This document shows, one piece after another, positions 36,960-45,635 of a stretch of DNA of 64,000 nt. The position numbers were made by a program, and so were the translations under genes. The first letter of the stretch is position 1. Each line of letters starts with the position of its first letter. Below the pieces are notes generated by a model. It did not search any database. It saw only the letters and a list, made by a program, of their open reading frames with translations, and was not told the origin of the DNA. This DNA comes from Parapedobacter defluvii (GTDB lineage Bacteria; Bacteroidota; Bacteroidia; Sphingobacteriales; Sphingobacteriaceae): NCBI RefSeq assembly GCF_014642075.1, contig NZ_BMIK01000001.1, positions 1 to 64,000 on the forward strand, written 5' to 3'.

Positions 36960-38183
36960 TTAGTGACCTAACAGATGTTTGTACCGGATCAGTGCTTCTA
37001 CGTAGTAATAATCGGCATAAGACAAGGGTACATCAATTTCACTATTAGCAGGGAAATGTCCGGTGGAATGCATCAGTAGGAAACCGCCGTTGGTGCCTAT
37101 CGGTGCCTTATATGTGGCAGAGGAGAGGCTGGTAAGCATATGTTCGGCGGCTTTGAGGTAACGTTTTCTTTCCTTGCCCCTGACCATGCCCGATAGCTCA
37201 AGCAGTGCCGATGCGGTAATGGCTGCCGCCGATGCATCTCGCGGCACATCCGGACCGGAAACACTGTAATCCCAATACGGAATGCCGTCTTCGGGAAGAT
37301 TGGGCTGATCCAGTATGAATGCTGCAATTTTGCGGGCTTGATTCAGGTATGCCTTATCGTGAGTATCCCGGTACATCATCGTATATCCGTAGAGCCCCCA
37401 GGCTTGTCCACGTGCCCAGGCCGATTCATGGTGAGCTCCCTGATGGGTATGCTTGTGGCGTACGGCACCGGTCTCGGGGTCATAGTCGATGACATGATAG
37501 GAGCTGTTATCAGGTCGGAAGTGGTTTTTGAGTGTGGTATTGGCGTGTATTTTCGAGATGTCTGCATATTTGGGATTTCCCGAAACGCGCGATGCCCAAT
37601 TCAGGAATTCGAGGTTCATCATGTTGTCAATAATAACCGGAAATTTCCAGCTGTCACTGTTATGATCCCAGGAGCGGATGCAACCGACAGTTGAGTTAAA
37701 ACGGGAGGCTAGCGATTCTGCGCCTGTAAGCAGGACATCGCGGTAATGTGTGTTCCCGGTAAGCCGTAAGGCATTGCCAAAACTGCAATACAGCATGAAG
37801 CCCAGGTCGTGTGTACCTTTGTTGTCCTTTTCCTTTTCCAGTAACTGAAGCCTTTTTTCCGCTTCCTTTAACAGATCTGCGTCTTTGCTATATTCATAGA
37901 GATATAACAACGTGCCGGGGTAAAATCCAGAAATCCAGGAATTGCTTTTTGCGGTAGCTAAGGAATCGTTGGCTTTGTCAAACGTGCGGGGCAGTACACC
38001 GTCCGGCACCCGCGTCATCAAGGTTTTGTATTGTGCGACGGCATTGTTTATGTTTTTGTTTACAAATTCATCGGTCAGTGCCAGACTGTTCTGCTGGGCA
38101 CTCAGCGATGTTGTCATGGTCAGAGCCAATCCGAGACCCGCCATTTTTTTCATTGTTTGTCGGTATATCATACTGTTATTCAT
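36960..38183 (-). CDS. GH88 unsaturated glucuronyl/uronyl hydrolase
   Basis: Removes the 4,5-unsaturated uronic acid left on oligosaccharides by polysaccharide lyases, through hydration of the vinyl ether. The catalytic aspartates of the GH88 fold are visible: D126 in GTHDLGFM and D186 in PVIIDNMMNLEFL (numbered from the ATG at 38183), with HHESAWARGQAWGLYGY also typical. Starts at 38171 and 38153 are possible; the last gives a simple signal peptide, MKKMAGLGLALTMTTSLSAQ. About 400 residues, normal. Transcribed toward the fucosidase gene and divergent from PUL3. No polysaccharide lyase gene is in the window. Confidence 0.93.
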   Translation of the reverse strand: MNNSMIYRQTMKKMAGLGLALTMTTSLSAQQNSLALTDEFVNKNINNAVAQYKTLMTRVPDGVLPRTFDKANDSLATAKSNSWISGFYPGTLLYLYEYSKDADLLKEAEKRLQLLEKEKDNKGTHDLGFMLYCSFGNALRLTGNTHYRDVLLTGAESLASRFNSTVGCIRSWDHNSDSWKFPVIIDNMMNLEFLNWASRVSGNPKYADISKIHANTTLKNHFRPDNSSYHVIDYDPETGAVRHKHTHQGAHHESAWARGQAWGLYGYTMMYRDTHDKAYLNQARKIAAFILDQPNLPEDGIPYWDYSVSGPDVPRDASAAAITASALLELSGMVRGKERKRYLKAAEHMLTSLSSATYKAPIGTNGGFLLMHSTGHFPANSEIDVPLSYADYYYVEALIRYKHLLGH

Positions 38184-38786
38184 TACGTGTGAGGAAAGCT
38201 TCTGTACGTGCCCTTCAACGGTGGTCGTGTCTGGCGCCGTTGTTACAGGCGACAGCTCTTTCGTGAAACATATCTAGATACAGGCCTCATAAATTAGTAA
38301 CTACCCGCAATGATACATATTTGTAAGGAAATGCGCAAACGTTTACGCAACTATTCCAATGGTGGAAACTCCAAACACATTGTAATTTGCCTTAAGTCCC
38401 GGTAACGGAGGTAAGAATCTATATGCATATTGATGCATGATTTGCGTATTATTGCTTTTTTGTTTACCTTTTATTTGTCAATTAGAAGACTTTATGAATC
38501 TAATTTTAGCGTTTTATTGTTGTTATTAAAATAAAAAATGCAAAAACATGCAATTTATGAAAAGATATTCCTATACTTGTGGTATTGTTGCGGGATAAAC
38601 CTCCCCGTACATGTAATTATGAAGAGAAACCATACGAACATGCTTATAGGGAATGTTGTGGCTTTGTTTATCGGTCAGACGATCTCAATGCGTATAAAGC
38701 AATGTGAAGGGTTATTTATTGTGCTGATATTGGATACTATTTCAAACCATTTTATTATACCATTCATTTAATTAAACGCTTTAAAA
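38184..38786. other. 600-base divergent gap between GH88 and PUL3
   Basis: AT-rich and without a convincing gene; a 77-codon frame at 38538-38771 has no recognisable features. It holds a LacI-type operator (38332-38349). Near it are a plus-strand -7-like box CATATTTG (38316-38323, 7 of 8) and a minus-strand one read from CAAACACA (38372-38379, 7 of 8). The susC start lies over 400 bases beyond the operator, so PUL3 would have a long leader if it is expressed from there. Confidence 0.45.
38332..38349. promoter_or_regulatory. LacI-family operator
   Basis: TGCGCAAACGTTTACGCA is an 18-base palindrome with eight of nine pairs matched and the central AAACGTTT typical of LacI/PurR-family sites. It lies between the divergent GH88 and PUL3 promoters and could control either. 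No LacI-family gene is in the window. Confidence 0.65.
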
Positions 38787-41700
38787 ATGAGAAAATCGAT
38801 ACAATTTTCAATGATGATTGTACTGGGTATTCCACTGTGGGCCTTCGGTTTTAAGGGGGAAAAGGGGATGCTCAGTTCTGCTTTAACAAGAGGCGCCATC
38901 ACAGTAAGTCCGCTAAATTTGGTAGTGCAGCAAACGGTGAGCGGGCGGGTTATTGGTACAGACGGATTGCCATTGCCTGGCGTGAGTATATCCGTTGTCG
39001 GCAGTGAAGCTGCAACAAGTACCAACGAAGCCGGTAATTACAGTATTTCAGTGCAAACGGGTGCAACACTTCGTTTCTCGATGATTGGCTATGCGTCGCA
39101 AGACATCGTGGTCAGCGGGGCTACATTGAACGTCACCTTGGAAGCCAGCGGCCAAAGTCTGGATGAAGTGGTGGTGGTAGGGTATGGTACGATGAAACGA
39201 TCTGATCTGACAGGTGCGGTTGTTACCGCTGATCTTGAGGCGTTCAAAGAGGCGCCTAATACCAATATTTTACAATCTATCAAAGGAACCGTGCCAGGTT
39301 TACAAATCGGGCAAACGAATCAAGCTGGAGCGGAACCATCTATTGCGGTCAGAGGAAGAAATACCATCAATGGAAACACGGCGGTATTGATTGTGTTGGA
39401 CGGCATTATTTACAATGGAAGAATTGGCGATGTGAATCCCGCGGATATTGAATCGGTAAACATCTTAAAGGATGCCAGCAGTAAAGCCATTTACGGAGCT
39501 CAGGCTGCCAATGGCGTCATGTTGATCACAACCAGGGGCGGTAAAAAAGGGAAACCGACCATAAGCTATTCGACCTACCTGGCGTCTCAGACCCCAACTT
39601 CTGATATGAGGTTGCGTAATGCCGAAGAAAAGAAACAAATCATTCGGGATATATACTATCAAAACTCCTACCTGGCCCCGGACTACACACAGCCCAATCC
39701 CGATTGGGATTTTTCGGATACCGAACTTGTTCCGGAAAACGTGAGGGGGATCGAGGATGGAACCGACTATGATTGGTGGGGCGCACTGACAAACCCCGGT
39801 TTCATCACCGATCATGCCTTAACAATAGGCGGGGGTACTGAAAAAACTTCTTATTATTTGTCAGGCGGGTTTACGAAGCAAAGGGGCTTTTTGATGAATG
39901 ACAATTATAAAAGAAATACTGCGAGGATCAATGTGAGTACAGAGATTTCCGAATGGCTAACTGTGGGTGCAAATACGTTCGGTGCGTTTACTGACTATTC
40001 GGGTATTTACCCGAATATGGGTGCTATGAAATTGACTAGTCCGTTTGTTACACCCAAAGACGAAAACGGAGAATACATTATATACCCGACGGGAGCGACC
40101 AATATCATTAATCCATTTCTTGATGCGGCCGCAGATAATAAAGACCTGAAAACCCGGATCAACGGAACATTCTACGGAATCGTAAAAATCCCCCAGATTC
40201 CCGGCTTGGAATACCGGCTAAATCTGGGTAACGATTTTTTGTTGGAGAATTACTATTATGGCAGTCCCTATGCTGCGAATCTGGCTGGAGCAATATCAAA
40301 AAGCAATCAGCAACGGTTCGATATGACGTTTGATAACATCCTCTCTTATGAAAACCGATTCGGAGACCACGGCATATCAGCCACCTTGGTTGCAGGCTAC
40401 CGGAGAAACCAGTTTGAATCTACGTTGGCAGAAGGAACCAATGTGTCTAACATCTCACTTTCATACAACAGTCTGGAACAGGCAGAAATTCAAAGGACAA
40501 GCTCAGATGCGTGGAAAGAAACCTTCCTGTATCAGATGGGAAGGATAAATTACAACTACCGGGATACCTATATGCTGACCGCTACCTTACGTAAAGATGG
40601 ATTCAGCGGGTTTTCCAGGAATAATAAATCGGCCCTGTTCCCCTCTGTAGGTGCGAGTTGGGTGCTATCCAATGAACCGTTTGTGTCGATCCCCAATCTT
40701 GAATACCTAAAATTAAGAGGAACCTATGGGGTAAACGGCAATATGACGACCCGGTATAGTTCGTTGGCCCGGGTGACTACCGATGATGCTTCAAAGTATG
40801 TCTTCGGTGACGGGTCGGGTACCGCCATGGGGCAGTCAATGGGTTCTCTTGCCAATGATAACCTGAGCTGGGAGAAAACGAAAGGGCTTAATGTCGGCAT
40901 AGATTTTAGCTTATTCAGTAACAGAATCGGCGGAAACATAGACTACTATGATACGGAAACTACCGATTTATTGTGGAATGTAGTCATACCGGAAATCACC
41001 GGATTTCCTTCCATCTCAAGTAATGTCGGAAGACTTAAGAATAGGGGAATCGAAATCATATTATCCACAATCCCGGTGAGAACGGATAATCTTGAATGGA
41101 ATGTGAACCTGAATTTTGCGCGCAATACCAACAAAATTATGAGTCTTTTAGGTGAAGATAAGAATAATGACGGAAAGGAAGACGACCTGATTGGCAGTAA
41201 CCTTTTTATTGGAAAATCAATAGGTACCGTCTATCATTACCAGATTGATGGCATCTGGCAGCTTGATGATGACGTGATGACCGGCTATCAACCGGGGACT
41301 TATCGTATCGTAGATCAGAATGAAGACGGGAAGATAACCGCAGATCAAGACCGTGTATTTCTTGGCCAGACCGAACCTGCATACTTCTTTGGTATTCAAA
41401 GTGGACTGACCTATAAAAACATTACCTTCCGCTTTTTCATCAATGCCATTCAAGGTGGAAAGAACGGATATCTGGGTGCCAATGTACCCGCCAACGTGGC
41501 ATCAACCGGTAATTTTGCCAATTTGAATACCTTTAATTACGATTTATGGTCTGTAAGCAACCCAACCGGCAAATATGCCACCGGATGGACCGTGCCGCAA
41601 ATCAATCCCACCCCTTATTATTCGAGGAGCTTTGTGCGATTGCAGGACGTTTCGCTTGCTTATCAGTTTAATAGTTCGCTGATCAACAGAATAGGACTCA

Positions 41701-41846
41701 AAAATCTCAAACTAAATGTAAGTGGTAAAAACCTCTTAACTTTTACGAAGTGGGATGGATGGGATCCGGAAACCGGCCAAGGCATCAACAGTGACGCCTA
41801 TCCCGTAATGAAATCACTAAATGTAGGTCTTGAGCTTAGTTTATAA
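38787..41846 (+). CDS. SusC/RagA-type TonB-dependent transporter (PUL3)
   Basis: Outer-membrane importer, 1019 residues. Signal peptide MRKSIQFSMMIVLGIPLWAFG, then a 30-residue spacer, a carboxypeptidase-like domain (about 50-125, VSGRVIGTDGLPLPGVSISVVG) and the plug with DASSKAIYGAQAANGVMLITT, where GAQAANG replaces the usual GARGANG. The barrel is complete to the C-terminal LSL. The stem element at 41866-41929 separates it from susD. Substrate unknown; downstream enzymes point to a beta-galactoside-like or related glycan. Confidence 0.94.
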   Translation: MRKSIQFSMMIVLGIPLWAFGFKGEKGMLSSALTRGAITVSPLNLVVQQTVSGRVIGTDGLPLPGVSISVVGSEAATSTNEAGNYSISVQTGATLRFSMIGYASQDIVVSGATLNVTLEASGQSLDEVVVVGYGTMKRSDLTGAVVTADLEAFKEAPNTNILQSIKGTVPGLQIGQTNQAGAEPSIAVRGRNTINGNTAVLIVLDGIIYNGRIGDVNPADIESVNILKDASSKAIYGAQAANGVMLITTRGGKKGKPTISYSTYLASQTPTSDMRLRNAEEKKQIIRDIYYQNSYLAPDYTQPNPDWDFSDTELVPENVRGIEDGTDYDWWGALTNPGFITDHALTIGGGTEKTSYYLSGGFTKQRGFLMNDNYKRNTARINVSTEISEWLTVGANTFGAFTDYSGIYPNMGAMKLTSPFVTPKDENGEYIIYPTGATNIINPFLDAAADNKDLKTRINGTFYGIVKIPQIPGLEYRLNLGNDFLLENYYYGSPYAANLAGAISKSNQQRFDMTFDNILSYENRFGDHGISATLVAGYRRNQFESTLAEGTNVSNISLSYNSLEQAEIQRTSSDAWKETFLYQMGRINYNYRDTYMLTATLRKDGFSGFSRNNKSALFPSVGASWVLSNEPFVSIPNLEYLKLRGTYGVNGNMTTRYSSLARVTTDDASKYVFGDGSGTAMGQSMGSLANDNLSWEKTKGLNVGIDFSLFSNRIGGNIDYYDTETTDLLWNVVIPEITGFPSISSNVGRLKNRGIEIILSTIPVRTDNLEWNVNLNFARNTNKIMSLLGEDKNNDGKEDDLIGSNLFIGKSIGTVYHYQIDGIWQLDDDVMTGYQPGTYRIVDQNEDGKITADQDRVFLGQTEPAYFFGIQSGLTYKNITFRFFINAIQGGKNGYLGANVPANVASTGNFANLNTFNYDLWSVSNPTGKYATGWTVPQINPTPYYSRSFVRLQDVSLAYQFNSSLINRIGLKNLKLNVSGKNLLTFTKWDGWDPETGQGINSDAYPVMKSLNVGLELSL

Positions 41847-41865
41847 TTTTTAGAAAGTCAATCAT

Positions 41866-41929
41866 ATGAAACCTGCATGAGCTGTCATTCAAAAAAGGAT
41901 ATGTTTAAAATAGCTCATGTAAGCTTCAT
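41866..41929 (+). promoter_or_regulatory. susC-susD intergenic stem element, copy 2
   Basis: Arms at 41866-41883 (ATGAAACCTGCATGAGCT) and 41912-41929 (AGCTCATGTAAGCTTCAT) pair over 18 positions with the same A-C and C-A mismatches as copy 1 and one G-U. The loop has AAAAAGGATATG against AAAAGGACATG in copy 1. After the 3' arm both copies continue CATCACyG-TAAA and end AATCAG just before the susD ATG. The inner stem differs in sequence between copies but still pairs. Confidence 0.6.
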
Positions 41930-41950
41930 CACTGTTAAAAATTTAATCAG

Positions 41951-43651
41951 ATGAAAAAGATATTAACTTCCTTCTCTTGCCTGATTCTCCTTTCCGTGAG
42001 CTTCTCCTGTAAGGATGTCCTGGAAGAAAAACCGCTGGATTTTTACAGCCCGGAAAATAGTTTTGTGAGCTATGACGATTATCAGCGGGGGTTAACCGAT
42101 CTGTACGCCAAAGTAAGAACAATCTGTTATGCGGCTACGGAATACAAACCTTATCTCACCGCTACCGATATCGCCCAGGACGGACGGTATCAGCTTACAG
42201 CTCGTTTCGGCGGGCATACCAATTACCTGGTACCCACTAACAGTGATGTATTATTGCACTGGAGGAGTTGGTACAAGATCGTTAGTAATGCCAACACAAT
42301 TCTAGCAAGGGTTGGCAATTCGGGTCTTACAGACGACGAAAAAACACTCATTACTGCGGAAGCCAAATTTTTCCGGGCATTTGCCTATCGTTTCCTGGTG
42401 TATCTGTGGGGAGGTGTGCCGTTGATAACCGAAGAGGTTACCGCACCTAAGGCCGATTTCGTGCGGGCATCCAAAGCCGAAGTTCTCGAACAGATTATTT
42501 CCGATGCGACAGAAGCCGCCAACAATTTGCCGCCGATCAACCAGGTGACGGATGGTAAAGTATCCAACCTGGTCGCGCAGCAATTACTGGCGGAAACCTA
42601 TATTGCCCTGGAAAGATACGATGAAGCCATCGCAGCAGCCTCGGTGGTCATCGACGATCCCAATACCGATTTGATGCAAAATCGTTTTGGAAGCATGGTG
42701 AATCAAAACCCACAAGATGAGCTCCTGAATTTCACCCAGCCGGGCGACGTTTATTGGGACCTGTTCCGTGTAGGCAATCAGAACCGTAGCAGTGGTAATA
42801 GAGAAGCATTATGGGTGATTCAATATGAAACGGATATACCGGGAGGAATACTGGAATCCACAGGCGGCTATGCACACATGCACACATTAGAGCGGGTGGC
42901 GGGCCCTGCATCTTGGTTGACACTTAGGGATCCCGATGGGGAAGAAGGTGCCATAGGCGTTCCCATGTCGGACTATAATACGGGAGGGGCAGGCGTTTCG
43001 CTGATGATGAATACAGATTTCTTCCTGTATGACCTTTGGGAAAGTGATTGGAACAACGACATCCGGAATGCGCCCCATAATATTGTGCGCGATTTAGTGT
43101 ATACGAACCCGGCTTCCGCTTGGTATGGCAAAAGTGCGGTGGAAAATCCCGGTTCAACATTGATAGAACAACCATGGCGGTGGTATCCCCACCCTTCTAA
43201 AATTACGACACCGGGGCAACACCCGGACGGTGTGTATGTGGATAAAAGCCTTGGTACCATTAAAAATACGGCCGGAGCATTGTATCGCGACCGTTATATG
43301 ATGCGCTTGGCGGAAACCTATTTACTGAGAGCGGAAGCGTATCTGGGGAAAGGCGATCAGCAAAATGCGGCCAACGACATCAATGCAGTCAGACAGCGGT
43401 CAAAAGCGACACCGGTGGAACCGGCAGATGTTACCCTGGATTATATTCTGGATGAGCGGGCAAGGGAACTTGTCTATGAGGAGCCCCGGCGCATCACCCT
43501 GCACCGGACAGGAAAACTAGTAGAGCGGGTACGTAAGTACAATACCTTGAATAAGGACGAGATCCAGGATTACCATCAACTGTGGCCCATCCCGTATTCG
43601 GAAATTGAAGCCAACAAAGACGCGGTTCTTGAGCAAAACCCAGGGTATTGA
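41951..43651 (+). CDS. SusD/RagB-family surface lipoprotein (PUL3)
   Basis: Surface partner of the PUL3 SusC, 566 residues. The signal peptide ends SFSC with C20, followed by KDVLEEK, an acidic outer-face export patch. Family motifs: ITAEAKFFRAFAYRFLVYLWGG, here seen as AKFFRAFAYRFLVYLWGG, VAQQLLAETYIALERYDEA, MRLAETYLLRAEAYLG and LDERARELVYEEPRR. The ATG directly follows AATCAG, as in the PUL1 susD. The stop overlaps the earliest possible start of the next gene. Confidence 0.94.
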   Translation: MKKILTSFSCLILLSVSFSCKDVLEEKPLDFYSPENSFVSYDDYQRGLTDLYAKVRTICYAATEYKPYLTATDIAQDGRYQLTARFGGHTNYLVPTNSDVLLHWRSWYKIVSNANTILARVGNSGLTDDEKTLITAEAKFFRAFAYRFLVYLWGGVPLITEEVTAPKADFVRASKAEVLEQIISDATEAANNLPPINQVTDGKVSNLVAQQLLAETYIALERYDEAIAAASVVIDDPNTDLMQNRFGSMVNQNPQDELLNFTQPGDVYWDLFRVGNQNRSSGNREALWVIQYETDIPGGILESTGGYAHMHTLERVAGPASWLTLRDPDGEEGAIGVPMSDYNTGGAGVSLMMNTDFFLYDLWESDWNNDIRNAPHNIVRDLVYTNPASAWYGKSAVENPGSTLIEQPWRWYPHPSKITTPGQHPDGVYVDKSLGTIKNTAGALYRDRYMMRLAETYLLRAEAYLGKGDQQNAANDINAVRQRSKATPVEPADVTLDYILDERARELVYEEPRRITLHRTGKLVERVRKYNTLNKDEIQDYHQLWPIPYSEIEANKDAVLEQNPGY

Positions 43652-43656
43652 GACGG

Positions 43657-45633
43657 ATGAGGACGATTTATTGTATTGCCTGTTTATTCATAGGATTGCT
43701 TTGCGTGCGTTGTCATGTGCAATTGCCGTTAGCGGAAGTGAAAAATCGGGAAGGTGTCCCTGCCTTGTTCGTTAACGGGACTGCATACCCCCCGTATGCC
43801 TACATGTCATACCTCGGCGAACCTAGATTCTACCAGGAAATGGAAAAGGTGGGGCTGCATTTATACAACATCCCTGCCTACCTGGGTGATCGGGGTATTA
43901 ATTCGATTTCGGGTATCAAACCGTTTCGCTCACCCATTTGGGTGGGCGAAAATAAATTGGATTATACGAGTATTCGTAAAGATTTTGATGACCTGATTGC
44001 CTCAGATTCCAATGCAATGGCGATCATCCGAATTCACTTGGATGCACCGGTATGGTGGGAAACATTGCATCCGGAGAGTGCAAGCCTGCAACCCGACGGT
44101 TCCACGTTTCGGACTAGCATGTATAGTACGCTTTGGAAGGAAGAGGCCGGTAAGATACTGGCCCAACTGGTGCGTTGGTTGGAGCAATCACCTTATGCCA
44201 AACACCTGATTGGCATCCATGTAGCGGGGGGCCTAACCGAAGAATGGATGTATCATTTCAGGGATGAGTTTTACGATGAAAGTTCTGTAAGGCTTGAAAG
44301 CTTCAGGGAATGGTTGCGGACGCGCTATAGCGGCGATGTTGAACGGTTGAGGCGGTCCTGGAATCGCCACGACGTGACATTCGAGAATGCGCAGTTGGGT
44401 GATATCAGTGGAAAAGTGAGGACCGATCGATGGCGCCTTCCCGATACGGCGGGACAGGTCTTTGACACCTTTGTTTTCCACGGAGAAACCACGGCCGATA
44501 ATATCGCGCACTTCTGCCGTATTGTGAAGGAAGCAAGCCGTGGCAGATTACTTACAGGTGCTTTTTACGGGTATCATTACTTTGTGGATGATCCCCGCCG
44601 CGGGCACGGCGCATTGGCCAAGCTGCTTCGGTGCCCCGATTTAGATTACTTGTCCAGTCCGAACGACTATCATCGTGTTATTGGTGAAGATTGGGCACCT
44701 TTTGCGGCCATCAAATCGGTACAGTTGCATGGTAAGCTGTGGTTAGCGGAAAATGACACACGCACATCCATCACCACCCTGTTACGTGATCGGGCTCCGC
44801 ACATTCAACCCGAAGGTACCGCGTATACAGATGGGGTGTGGTTAGGACCTAAGTCGATGGACGAATCGGAAGCGTTGCTGTGGAAGAACCTCGGACGTAT
44901 GCTAGCCTACGGTTATGGAGGATGGTGGTTTGATATGTGGGGCGGATGGTTCAGCGATCCAAAATTAATGCATATCATTGCGTCCGGACAACGTTTTTTC
45001 GAGCGCTATCCGGATGAGGCATTTCCAGCAATGGCACCTAAGGTAGCCGTGATTGTTGACGAGAAACTGGGTGCGATGGATGCTTCATTCGGTAAGCTTA
45101 CGGGCAACTTATTGCGTAACCGGTACGCGTTGGGCAAAATCGGAGCGCCGTATGATCTGTATTTACGCGAAGACCTGGATGCGGTTAAAGCAGGGCAATA
45201 TCAGGTGGTGTGGTATATGGGGCTGCTGTCGTTGACCGACGAAGAGCAATCCTTTCTGGAGGAGGCCACTAGGCAAGGTGCTTGGATGGTTTGGACAGAC
45301 GGTGTTCGATCTACGGTATATCAACCCGATGGGGAGGTGCAACGCATGGATGCAAAGATTCAGTGGGATGCGCCTGAGATCAGTGAGTTGCTTGGAAGAG
45401 CCGGCGTGCACCGTTATCTGGAAGGGGGAACGGATGTTTTATACGCGGGAAGGGGATGGATATGCCTGCATACGGCTGACGGTGGAGACAAATTGATTAA
45501 ATTGCCATTCCGCGCCAAGGTAATTGATCCTGATTCCGAAGCGGTAATTGCCACCGGGGATTCTTTTGAAGTATCTATGAAAGCGAAATCAACCCGGATA
45601 TTCAGGTTAGTAAAAGATGACTTAAAGCATTAG
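43657..45633 (+). CDS. GH42-like (clan GH-A) glycoside hydrolase
   Basis: Exported enzyme of 658 residues, probably a beta-galactosidase or relative. The ATG at 43657 opens a hydrophobic leader (MRTIYCIACLFIGLLC); a TTG at 43648 is the alternative. A TIM-barrel domain occupies about 25-430. Candidate catalytic acids are E195/E196 in AGGLTEEWMYH and E365 in LWLAENDTR, which resemble the acid/base and nucleophile regions of GH42-type proteins. A Rossmann-like domain follows (VAVIVDEKLGAMD, from about 460), like the GH42 trimerisation domain. Specificity cannot be read from sequence; the family call is moderate. Confidence 0.7.
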   Translation: MRTIYCIACLFIGLLCVRCHVQLPLAEVKNREGVPALFVNGTAYPPYAYMSYLGEPRFYQEMEKVGLHLYNIPAYLGDRGINSISGIKPFRSPIWVGENKLDYTSIRKDFDDLIASDSNAMAIIRIHLDAPVWWETLHPESASLQPDGSTFRTSMYSTLWKEEAGKILAQLVRWLEQSPYAKHLIGIHVAGGLTEEWMYHFRDEFYDESSVRLESFREWLRTRYSGDVERLRRSWNRHDVTFENAQLGDISGKVRTDRWRLPDTAGQVFDTFVFHGETTADNIAHFCRIVKEASRGRLLTGAFYGYHYFVDDPRRGHGALAKLLRCPDLDYLSSPNDYHRVIGEDWAPFAAIKSVQLHGKLWLAENDTRTSITTLLRDRAPHIQPEGTAYTDGVWLGPKSMDESEALLWKNLGRMLAYGYGGWWFDMWGGWFSDPKLMHIIASGQRFFERYPDEAFPAMAPKVAVIVDEKLGAMDASFGKLTGNLLRNRYALGKIGAPYDLYLREDLDAVKAGQYQVVWYMGLLSLTDEEQSFLEEATRQGAWMVWTDGVRSTVYQPDGEVQRMDAKIQWDAPEISELLGRAGVHRYLEGGTDVLYAGRGWICLHTADGGDKLIKLPFRAKVIDPDSEAVIATGDSFEVSMKAKSTRIFRLVKDDLKH

Positions 45634-45635
45634 TT

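Noticed and set aside
38049-38065. TTTTTGTTTACAAAT, similar to the GntR operators
   Set aside because: It is inside the GH88 coding sequence and explained by codons for an FVNKNIN stretch; no promoter is near.
38538-38771. 77-codon plus-strand frame in the gap before PUL3
   Set aside because: AT-rich, no family pattern and no promoter or ribosome site; kept only as a remark in the gap description.
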